Of a DNA stretch of 16,066 bases, positions 1 to 7,839 are shown piece after piece. Made by a program: the position numbers and the translations under genes. The notes under the pieces are model-generated. The model was not told the DNA's origin, ran no database searches, and saw nothing but the letters and a program-made list of their open reading frames with translations. The stretch is from Funneliformis mosseae (Eukaryota > Glomeromycota > Glomeromycetes > Glomerales > Glomeraceae), in the NCBI GenBank assembly GCA_910592005.1, contig CAJVPP010002157.1, positions 1-16,066 of the forward strand, written 5' to 3'. Numbering within the stretch: position 1 is the stretch's first letter; every line of letters begins with the position of its first letter.

Positions 1-904
1 TACTTATAATATGTACAGTAAGATATCAAAAGTCATCGAGCATAAAAATTAAAAAATTAATAAAAGTAGCTATTTTAAATTAAATTTAATTAAATCACTT
101 TTGATACAATAAGTTAAGTTATATATCTTAATAAAATACATAAATATTAAAATTTTATAAATATCCAATCAGTAATAAATTTTATATTTAATATTTTATG
201 TAATATTTTCATATATTATAATATTAATTTAACAAATCATTATTGAAAATAACTTGTTAAAATATAATTAAAGTATATAAAATTTTACAAGAATTGAACA
301 AAGAAATAATCTCTTTAAATATTAATAATGCTATTAATTTCATAAAATGCTTAAGATTCAGTAAGTTAATAAATAATTATTAATTATTAAAAATAGATAG
401 AAATTCTTTCACAAAATAAAATGAATAAAATTGATAAAGAAAATTAAATCTAAGATAAAGTAGAATTATATAATTTAATTAATATCTTACCTTTTAATGA
501 TTTTATGAATTTTGATATATTTTTTCATATTAATAACTATTTAAAAATAATAAAAGGTTAATTAATAATGAAATTATAACTATAGTAAAACTAAATAATA
601 ACAAACTTAAAGTAAATACAAATTATAAACCTTTGGTGATAATTCAATAATAAAAACTTTAAATCATTTAAATAGTTTTATTGTATTATTTAAAAATTCA
701 TTAGAGATTTTATTAATTTAAATAAATTAAATATATTACAAAAATTAAGGCATTAAGTATTGAAGTTATATATTGATAACTTAAAACAAATTATGTTAGA
801 TAATTAGTTTCAAATTTTATAAATATATTATTATATACTATATTATGTCAAATATAATAATAAAATACTAATAAATATAATTTAGATTAGTAATAAACCA
901 GATA
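1..904. other. Extremely A+T-rich gene-free flank
   Basis: Almost entirely A and T, with short homopolymer runs and stop codons in every frame. No open frame of useful length, no recognisable protein motif and no clear RNA gene was seen. Composition resembles the decayed DNA around the transposon remnants at the right end of the window, so an eroded repeat is the likeliest content, but I cannot name a family. Confidence 0.6.
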
Positions 905-1318
905 GTTCTATTTAAGATTCTGTTCAGTTTCTAGCTTAAGTAAAGAGAGAAACTGATTAAATCTAAAAAAAAATAGAATAGTTAATTAAATAAAAAAAAT
1001 AAATATATAAAAATAAATATAAACTAAAAAAAAATAAAATAAATAGCTTACCTTCGTTGCAATAATGAATTGAACAGTTTTGTTTGAAGGTTCTATCTAG
1101 TTCTTAACCTAAATAGAAAGAGAAGCTGATCGAACCTAAAAAAATAAAATTAATTATTAAATATTAAAAAAAATATATATATATAAATTAAACTAAAAAA
1201 AAAAATAGAATAGCATCGATTGCCTTCATTTGAAAGTTCTTAGCCTAAGTGGAGAACTGATCTAACCTAAAAAAAATAAAAGAATAAATTAAATATTAAA
1301 AAAAATAAAAAAAATAAG
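905..1318. repeat. Three-copy diverged tandem repeat
   Basis: Three related blocks follow one another. Each has a core beginning TTCT(A/T)(G/A)(C)CTAA at 929, 1101 and 1237, followed by a GAGA(A/G)(A/G)CTGAT-like stretch, then CTAA and a long run of A, then an A-rich filler. The first two units also share a (CTTAC/TTGC)CTTCRTT segment before the next core (around 1048 and 1221). Unit spacing is 172 then 136 bp, so the copies differ by indels. The cores contain most of the G and C bases in this part of the window. No coding capacity. It could be a decayed minisatellite or subterminal repeats of an old transposon. Confidence 0.65.
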
Positions 1319-2440
1319 AATTTTAGTCAACCAGACTGTTCTGTTCGAAAACAATGTCAAAATTGGAAATAAATAATCTTTATTGATATTTATAAAATTA
1401 AATAAAATACATTTGTTACTTTCAAATATTAAGGCTGGCCATGATCATGAATCTAGTTTTAAAACTTATAATTTATTTATTAAAGATATAATTTTATATT
1501 TATTATAATATTAATTTATATAGAGATTTTATTATTAAATGATTAATATAATTTTATTTTAAATATTATAATTAAATGTTTTAAATTAAATTAACTATAA
1601 TATTAAACTAAAATATATTAAATCACCTAATAAATAATTAAAATTAATATAAAAAATTAATTATCAACTTTATGTAATTTTAATTTAAATGAACTTTTAA
1701 TTTAATTTATAAAAATTATTATCTTTTCGATATCTAATAGATAAATTTAACTGTCAATTTAAAAGTATTAATTTCTTAAAAAATTTAATTTAATAATATA
1801 ATTATTATATTTATAAATATGTTATTAATTTTAATAAAAAGTATTTAATTTTTAAGTTTTAAATCAAGTTTTAAAAAAAATATTATAAAATTTCTTTAAA
1901 ATTCATATGATATTAATGTACTAATAAAATAAAAAATTTATAATAATAAAAAGTTTTTTAGATATTATATTATAATTAATAAAACTAAAAGAAAATTTAA
2001 GATCGTTAGAAAAAAATTTATAATTATCTATAACCCACTTTACTACAATCTAAGAAATATAATATACAAAATTCTACTTACTTTATTTACAGTTTATTAT
2101 GAAATCAGATCCAAAGAGGATACTTTTGAACATTTCAACACTGATTTTTTTTTTTTTACTTTACGAATCTTTGAGAATAAAATTTGATGTCATAGATCAA
2201 CACATTTTACATTAGATACAAAATTAGTTATCGTGATGGTATGGATCTTTGTAATTTCTAATTTTTTATTTTTTTGTTAAATATTATAAAAAGACTGAAA
2301 GATTCTTTATAGTTTGAAACCTTTATGCATGACATGTTAGATTTACACGTTTCTGTAACACCGTGTCAAACTGAACCATTTAATTAAATTGTTACACACG
2401 GGAAAGTATTTAACATTGTTTGAAATTCCACACCAAAATT
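1319..2440. other. A+T-rich intergenic region upstream of the F-box gene
   Basis: No gene found. From 1319 to about 2030 the sequence is nearly pure A+T. After about 2090 base composition becomes more balanced, marking the transition to the F-box gene flank. A short palindrome CATGATCATG lies at 1440-1449. In the proximal part, TGTAACA (2354-2360) and TGTTACA (2390-2396) form a 7-bp inverted repeat that could belong to the promoter, but nothing shows that it binds a factor. Confidence 0.5.
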
Positions 2441-2444
2441 TCTT

Positions 2445-2450
2445 TATAAA
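2445..2450 (+). promoter_or_regulatory. TATA box of the F-box gene
   Basis: TATAAA lies 60 bp before the ATG at 2510, followed by a C-rich stretch with CATCAC and CTCACAC and a short A-rich leader. This is the usual arrangement of a core promoter with a short 5' UTR in A+T-rich fungal genomes. In such A+T-rich DNA a TATAAA can occur by chance; its position relative to the start codon is the main support. Confidence 0.5.
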
Positions 2451-2509
2451 TTTCCCTCTCCCATCCACATCACTCACACATGTTATATAATAAAAATTAA
2501 TAAAGTAAA

Positions 2510-4005
2510 ATGGCTTACAAACTTCCTGCCGATTGTTTAAATGAAATTTTGAATATTTGGCGGATGATAAAATTTCCTTACACTCATGTTTGTTAGTCAA
2601 TCGTCTTTGGAGTGAAGTCACAGTTAGAATTTTATGGAGAGATATTTGGAGATTTTTAATTTTTAATGAACATCATGCTAAATCAAAATCATCATTACAC
2701 ATTTTTCGTACCCTGACCGCTTATCTTCCAAGTGAATCAATAGACCTTTTACTAATGAATGGTATTGATATCCCAACACCTATCTCGAGAACTCCATATT
2801 TTAATTACGTCTCGTTTATGAAGGTCCTTTCGTTTCCTGATATTGGTCATATGATTGAAAGTTTAATGGATCAATTTAATACTATTTCACAAAGCTTAGA
2901 TTATAATGAACACCTGGTATCTCAGGAACTGTTAAAAGCCTTGATGAAACATTTCTCATCTTTAAAAACTTTGGATTTTTGTACTGAATCTTCAAGGATC
3001 ACTCAAAATATACCTTTCATACATTTTCCCGGAGCGACCGAATGTTTAGCGGATGTGACAACTTTGAGTTGTGATTCAGATGTAATGTTATGTCCTCAAT
3101 TGTTTCGGAAGATACAATCACTATCCATAACATTTGATGATATGATCTCAGATGAGTTGGTTCAATTAATTCATTCTCAGCAAACTTTAAAAGATTTAGA
3201 AATAATTGCCCAATTCGATATGGATTGGTCAATCATTTTACCCACTTTCGAACCTGCTTTAAGAAAACATTATCATACAATAACAAAAACAAAATTATTA
3301 ATTAATGGTTTTGATATGCCATTCTCATTGATCTCTTCATGCTTTAATTTACAAGAATTGGTAATTTCAATTTATCCAATATTTTCTATGGGATTACAAC
3401 CTCATTCTGATAATTTCGATGAATTGCAGTTTGCTACTTTTCCAAACTTGAGAATCTTCAAAATTCCTTATGATATTCCAAAAATTGAAATTTTAATAAA
3501 ATTCTTGGAAAAGAACGGAAAGAACCTTAATGAATTAAGGACAAGTATAGATTATGCTTATGTTGACAATTCATTGAATAGGTCCATAGCTCAATTCTGT
3601 CCGAATCTTAAAAAACTTACCATAAATTTTGAAAATGATGGATTAGTCACATTGAAGTCCATTTTTGATAATTGTGTAGGTTTAGAGAGCATTATAATTT
3701 GGTGTAAAGATAATCGGTTAGATGGTGTAGAATTGTTTGAACTTGTTGCAAAACATTCACCAAAGAATTTTTGCCAATTAAAGATAGATCTGGATTTTTT
3801 ATTCCTTCCAAATGATTTGGAATCATTCTTTACAAGTTGGTGGGATCGAAGACCACGAAAATCATTAACTTTGATTTTTTTTAAAGATAAATTTGAAGGG
3901 TATGAAGTAAGTGAAGAGAATATTAAAATAATTGAAAGATTTATAAAGTTGGGCACTATTAAGAGATTTGAAATGACCGATGGATTTTTCTATCATGATC
4001 ATTAA
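2510..4005 (+). CDS. F-box/leucine-rich-repeat protein, reading frame broken by a 1-bp deletion near the start
   Basis: Predicted substrate-recognition subunit of an SCF-type ubiquitin ligase: the F-box would contact Skp1 and the leucine-rich C-terminus would select the target. The ATG at 2510 reads MAYKLPADCLNEIL and then leaves frame, reaching a stop within 15 codons. From 2551 a second frame continues as EYLADDKISLHSCLLVNRLW and runs open to TAA at 4003-4005. Joined, they form one F-box (about residues 4-50) with the family's usual wording, so one base (a G after TTG at 2549-2551) seems missing. Full length would be about 498 residues, typical for these fungal proteins. Residues 150-455 hold irregular leucine-rich repeats such as FSSLKTLDF, FPNLRIFKI and CPNLKKLTI. 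Without the lost base, the first in-frame ATG is at 2755, giving 416 residues and no F-box. It may be a young pseudogene, a sequencing error or a truncated protein. No introns are needed. Confidence 0.85.
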
Positions 4006-4072
4006 CCCGTTACTTTGTTTTAAATCTTTATTTCTTTAATCATTATTTTTAACCCCTTTTTTGTCAACTATT

Positions 4073-4078
4073 AATAAA
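4073..4078 (+). terminator. Poly(A) signal of the F-box gene
   Basis: AATAAA lies 68 bp after the TAA stop, preceded by a T-rich 3' UTR and followed by further T-rich sequence. This fits a eukaryotic cleavage and polyadenylation site. A chance occurrence is possible in A+T-rich DNA. Confidence 0.45.
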
Positions 4079-4590
4079 TTTTACATTATTCCGTTATATT
4101 TTTCCAGGTGAAAAGTACTTGATCAATCATTCTTGTCTCTAATCTCTTGAAAATATTTGTGTATTAAGAATTAGCAAAGGGAAATAATTTTTTTTTTTTA
4201 AAAAAAAAATAAAATTTAACACTAACACTATTCTATTTTTGCATTAAACCACAACCCAATATTGTGTAAAAGTTATTAAATGGAAGGAAGTATAAACCTG
4301 TGAATTCTTTAAAGTCAACTGATTTTTTATTGTCTTGGTAACTTTTATTGCTCTGTTGAGGTGCGGATTTATCAATGGTGGAGTTGAACAACTTTTCGAT
4401 TGACATCAACAAAAGTTGTCAAATAAATTTCTATATTTTGAAATACGTTCAACTAATTTCCCTCATCAGACTCGCTTTGACCGTTGAGAATTTTCAATTT
4501 CGTTTCTTCATTATTCAACTACCGTATAATAATATTTACAATTTAAGTCATACGAAATTGATGCAACGTAGGAATGAGTGCATGGTTTAG
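4079..4590. other. Intergenic region, no convincing gene
   Basis: Contains a T12-A10 palindromic tract at 4188-4209. An ATG-initiated open frame of 71 codons runs from 4375 to 4590, but its translation has no recognisable domain, signal peptide or low-complexity-free core, and nothing like a promoter precedes it. I treat the stretch as non-coding. Confidence 0.45.
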
Positions 4591-4735
4591 CTGCCGTGAG
4601 CGCATCCTATAACTCTCGATAAGGCAATGAAAATACCCTATACCAACTGAGAAGACATCACCTGCCTTCGTTTTGATAATATTTTTTTTAGGTCCCTCCA
4701 CGGCCTGTGGCGATGCCGGTGCAAGGGAAAGGAAA
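4591..4735. other. G+C-richer patch ending in an imperfect hairpin
   Basis: In contrast to its surroundings this patch has many G and C bases. It ends in an imperfect inverted repeat at 4693-4728: TCCCT pairs with AGGGA at the base, CAC with GTG and GGC with GCC above it, and a 10-base loop closes it. A purine-rich GGGAAAGGAAAGGAA tract follows. The upstream part has a vague tRNA-like look (AGC...GAGCGC, later an eight-T run) but cannot be folded as a tRNA. It may be the end of a mobile element. Function unknown. Confidence 0.35.
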
Positions 4736-6540
4736 GGAATAAGATTATTTTGACATTTTTATTTTTTTTTCTGCTTTTATTCCTGCTTATTCAATTACGT
4801 AAAGTGAAATTTACAATATATATTTAACAATACCAAAGTGAAGGAGTAAGTTTGCAGAATTCCTACTCATTTGGCAAAAAAAAATAATAATAATATATAG
4901 TAAAAGTCTTATAAAAGACAAAGAAGCTGAAGAAATCAATCAAAAAGTTAAACGAGCCGATGTTATCGATTTTTTTTATTTGCAAAAGAAGATTGACCTG
5001 TTACTACAACGCAAAAAAAAAAAATGTTTCACAACAAAAAATAAAATTAAAATCAAATCTGTTTTTCCGTTTTTTGAATTTATGATTTCACGCCTCCCCT
5101 ATGATAAATCACAAGATTGTTCTTCGATCCAATGCCGAAGGTATCCTTGTGGATTGCATGACCTTTACATGCTTTCCATATCTGTGAATATTAAAAATCA
5201 TTATTGTATTTTCTGTTCTTATGAGGACAAGCCTCTCTCGGTTATAGAAATGACAAAATATATATTCAGCTTTACTGACCAAATTTTTTTAGTGAACAAG
5301 CTCCTCACTTGCACGAGGAACAAAACCCGGTTGCAAGCAATTGTTGCGAAATAATTAATCTTCAATTACGACGAGGTTCGACAGTAATTTCTTCAATCAT
5401 GCGAGGAACAAAAAATGGTCGTAACATCCTCTGTCGTACAAATATTAAAACTTCCTTTTTAAAATTTTTGATAGCTGACTCAACAAGTTTCAAGTCGCGG
5501 GTCATTTTTTTTCTTTTATAATTATGCATAAACATGGATTAGAATACTCAATAGATTTAAACTCTATTTATTACAACTATAAGGCTTTCGAATCATAAGA
5601 TTAATTAATGCACGCTGACTTTTGACAAAATCGATATCTACAGCGACCTCTCCTGGTTACGCAAAACCTTATTTACGCTCATAAAACAAAAGTTAAATTA
5701 TTTACTTTATCTAGAAATTAATCAATATCTCTATAAAAGTCTGAAATGTCTAATAATTCCAAAATGTCCGTAAAATATATCAGAAAAGTGAAATTTCTAA
5801 GAGATTTCGATCATTTTAAAAGCAATTGATCATAATTAAAAATGCTAGTAAAAAGTTCGTTTATATACCGTAAATACGGTTTTATTAATTTATCTTAAAT
5901 ATTACAATAAAAATTATTAACATAAATTATTACTACGATATAAAAGTATAGATTACAATATTGGCCAGACTCGTCCATCCAGTTAAAAAAACTGAATTAA
6001 TCATTAAATTGAAATGGATGAATAGAAATGAAAATGAAAGAAAGGAAAGGTAAAAAAAAAATAATGCTTACCTTCCCGTAAGTATGAAGACCTAAAAAAA
6101 GGAATGTTTAATAAATTAAATGTATGAATGGGAACGAAAAAATATAAACTCCTCCCAGCCGAAAAAACCAAAAAAAAAAAGTGTTAAAAAAAGTAAGATG
6201 GAAATGAAACCAAATGGAAACAAAAAGAAGCGAAATAAGATCACCTAAATGAAGGTTCCCATTAAAGTTTACACAAAATAAACCATTCAAGTCCGGAGCT
6301 CAAAATTTGAATTTTGCGAATTCTCTAAAAGACAACCGGAAAACTCACGTGACGATCAGACATAAGTACGAAAATTCATTATTTTAATAAAACATAACTT
6401 GGTGTAAAAAAAATTTTTAATTTATCATCCTTTTGTATTTATTTTATTAATAAAGATCATCGTTATCATCATGAAAATAAAAAAGAATATTTTTATTTCA
6501 TACCGGATACCAGTATCTCCCCCTAATAATATGCTAACAC
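4736..6540. other. Intergenic region with short palindromes and no supported gene
   Basis: A 124-codon frame starting at 4980 and a 70-codon frame at 5309 open without a standard ATG for the former, show no domain and have unbiased composition, so I do not call them. Palindromes include ACCGTAAATACGGT (5867-5880) and TCACGTGA (6345-6352). The motif GCTTACCTTC at 6067-6076 also occurs in the left-hand tandem repeat near 1049. These could be remnants of mobile elements. Confidence 0.4.
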
Positions 6541-6544
6541 CTTA

Positions 6545-6602
6545 CCCTAACTAACCCTAACAAACCCTATATACCCCTAAACAAACCCTAACTAACTCTA
6601 AC
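6545..6602. repeat. Telomere-like array on a 10-bp period
   Basis: Six copies of CCCTAA or a one-base variant start at 6545, 6555, 6565 (CCCTAT), 6575, 6586 and 6596 (CTCTAA), so steps are 10, 10, 10, 11 and 10 bp. A further CCCTAA sits upstream at 6521. The unit approximates CTAACCCTAA: a telomeric hexamer padded to a decamer. True fungal telomeres usually have uninterrupted TTAGGG/CCCTAA, so this is an interstitial, degenerate or independently arisen minisatellite and not a chromosome end; sequence continues on both sides. Confidence 0.7.
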
Positions 6603-6896
6603 CGTGACAAATAGATATATGTGTCAAATAAGGTTTCACACTCAAAAAAAACTCAGTCCCCTGAGTAAATAGTAAAAACAGAAACTTGAGGGGTATGATA
6701 CGATGTGATACAAAAGGGAGGATATATATACATGATATAGTTATAATATACTGAATAAAAAAAAATACATATTTTAACATGTTATTCATAGTTTCACACG
6801 ATAGAAATAATTTAGATATATGTAATATATATAACAGAATAAAAAGATAAAATGAATAAAATATAAATATTATCATCTAGTTTAAGTAAATATTAA
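6603..6896. other. 3' flank of the secreted-protein gene
   Basis: A+T-rich DNA between the telomere-like array and the stop codon of the minus-strand gene. A 92-codon minus-strand frame here is rich in Phe, Ile, Tyr and Leu, as expected from A+T-rich non-coding sequence, and is not called. I see no canonical AATAAA on the minus strand within the first 150 bp after the stop. Confidence 0.4.
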
Positions 6897-7235
6897 TTAA
6901 AGTTCACAATATCCATCACTGGTGCATCTTTCTCCGTTACGACAGCAAGTACCATCACCGCAACTTACAGGATTATAACCACAATTATTGTCGCATACGT
7001 ATTTAACTCCAGGAACGTTAGAAGGATAGCAAACCGAAGTACCGTAACAACAACCCCCGTATTTACACAGAGAATAACCGGCTGGACACTGGTCCTGTCT
7101 TTTGGTCAAAGATGTTCCTTCTTTAAATTCTCTTGAGTAATCATCTCTTTTCAAATTAGGCAAAGAAGAAGCGAAAGTGATAAATACCACAACCGCAATA
7201 ACTAGAGCCAAGTTAAGTTTCTTAATGATTTTCAT
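6897..7235 (-). CDS. Small secreted cysteine-rich protein with two hevein-spaced modules (candidate effector)
   Basis: A 112-residue protein of no family I can name with certainty. Residues 1-24 form a secretory leader: basic KIIKK, then a hydrophobic core ending TFASS. The next stretch carries two Lys-Arg sites (29-30 and 45-46) typical of Kex2 cleavage, so it is probably a propeptide. The mature part, from residue 47, has 12 cysteines in two consecutive modules. The first (Cys50-Cys81) reads C-x6-C-x4-CC-x5-C-x11-C; the second (Cys85-Cys110) reads C-x6-C-x4-CC-x5-C-x5-C. This C-C-CC-C-C order and the x4-CC-x5 core match small hevein-type and knottin-like disulfide domains. The aromatic residues that bind chitin in hevein (around the fourth and fifth cysteines) are mostly absent; only a Tyr before the last Cys remains. 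Likely role: apoplastic or symbiotic-interface protein. It is isolated, with no intact neighbour within 2.8 kb. The start is the only ATG before the leader; no introns. Confidence 0.85.
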   Translation of the reverse strand: MKIIKKLNLALVIAVVVFITFASSLPNLKRDDYSREFKEGTSLTKRQDQCPAGYSLCKYGGCCYGTSVCYPSNVPGVKYVCDNNCGYNPVSCGDGTCCRNGERCTSDGYCEL

Positions 7236-7260
7236 GATTTTGGGAATAGTTATATTATTT

Positions 7261-7325
7261 AATGTGGTAGGGAGCTCAATTAAAAACGTTTTATTATTTG
7301 AATGTGGGTGGTAAAGAGCTCAATT
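7261..7325 (-). promoter_or_regulatory. Duplicated upstream motif of the secreted-protein gene
   Basis: Two near-copies 44 bp apart lie 26-90 bp before the start codon. On the plus strand they read AATGTGG...GGAGCTCAATT (7261-7281) and AATGTGG...AGAGCTCAATT (7301-7325). Both contain the palindrome GAGCTC, and the outer copy runs into a perfect 12-bp palindrome, CAATTCGAATTG (7321-7332). Position and duplication suggest paired factor-binding sites, or repeats flanking the transcription start. This is inference from sequence only. Confidence 0.45.
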
Positions 7326-7333
7326 CGAATTGA

Positions 7334-7341
7334 TATTTATA
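7334..7341 (-). promoter_or_regulatory. TATA box of the secreted-protein gene
   Basis: On the minus strand this reads TATAAATA, about 100 bp before the ATG at 7235, just outside the duplicated GAGCTC motifs. It predicts a 5' UTR of roughly 70 bases. The surroundings are A+T-rich, so chance is not excluded. Confidence 0.45.
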
Positions 7342-7801
7342 TTTAAAATGTATCATCAGTACAGTTAGTCACGATAAAATCTTCTACTTATTTATAAGGA
7401 AAGTCATTTTATAATACAATCATGAGAACTTTTACTCTTTATTTTATTTCTTTTGGTTTCAGGTGTGGGAAATTATTTTAGTGAAAATTAATCAAGTGGT
7501 TTTTGTAGCATTCAAATTTGCCAATCAGAATTCCAATTTTCATTTTTGTTGGGGTCATTTGATTCAAATAAACCGGAATTTAAATCAAAGAACTTTTTCG
7601 GCAATCTCATTTTGACTTTGTTATATTCCCATTTTTAATCGATAAGATAACTTTATTTCGTTAAATTAAGCCTTTTTTGCAATCGGAAAATCGTATTGCA
7701 ATTACAATATAATAATATCCGTGAAAGTAATTTTGCAACAGTAAAAGTTTAATTATCTGAACCCGTGAACTAAAATAATTATTTACCGCTCAATCGCCGA
7801 C
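7342..7801. other. Intergenic region
   Basis: No gene seen. A very short frame at 7422 starts with a hydrophobic run but stops after 18 codons. Nothing else stands out before the hairpin at 7802. Confidence 0.4.
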
Positions 7802-7839
7802 ATTATCAAGGTCACGGCTGCGCCGTGACGCCTGATGAT
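7802..7839. other. Strong G+C-rich hairpin
   Basis: GTCACGGC (7811-7818) and GCCGTGAC (7822-7829) form a perfect 8-bp stem closed by the three bases TGC. After a one-base bulge (7830) and one mismatch, pairing continues between 7802-7808 and 7833-7839, giving about 16 pairs. Such a long G+C-rich stem is out of character with its A+T-rich setting. It could be a transposon end, a structured RNA element or a palindromic binding site. No coding frame surrounds it. Confidence 0.6.

Noticed and set aside
2343..3956. Minus-strand open frames at 2343-2621, 3017-3232 and 3591-3956
   Set aside because: They lie opposite the F-box gene or its promoter, follow its codon pattern in mirror and show no domain.
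4375..4590. 71-codon ATG-initiated frame
   Set aside because: No domain, no leader and no promoter signal, and its composition matches surrounding non-coding DNA.
4560..4690. Possible tRNA or tRNA-derived SINE (AGC...GAGCGC words and a T8 run)
   Set aside because: No acceptor or T-arm pairing and no GGTTCGA-type B box on either strand.
4980..5521. Two overlapping plus-strand frames of 124 and 70 codons
   Set aside because: The first opens at TTG, not ATG; both are irregular, with long Lys or Phe/Ile runs and no recognisable motif.
6108..6876. Minus-strand hydrophobic frames at 6108-6290 and 6598-6876
   Set aside because: Phe/Ile/Tyr/Leu-rich translation is what A+T-rich DNA produces; the second overlaps the end of the telomere-like array.
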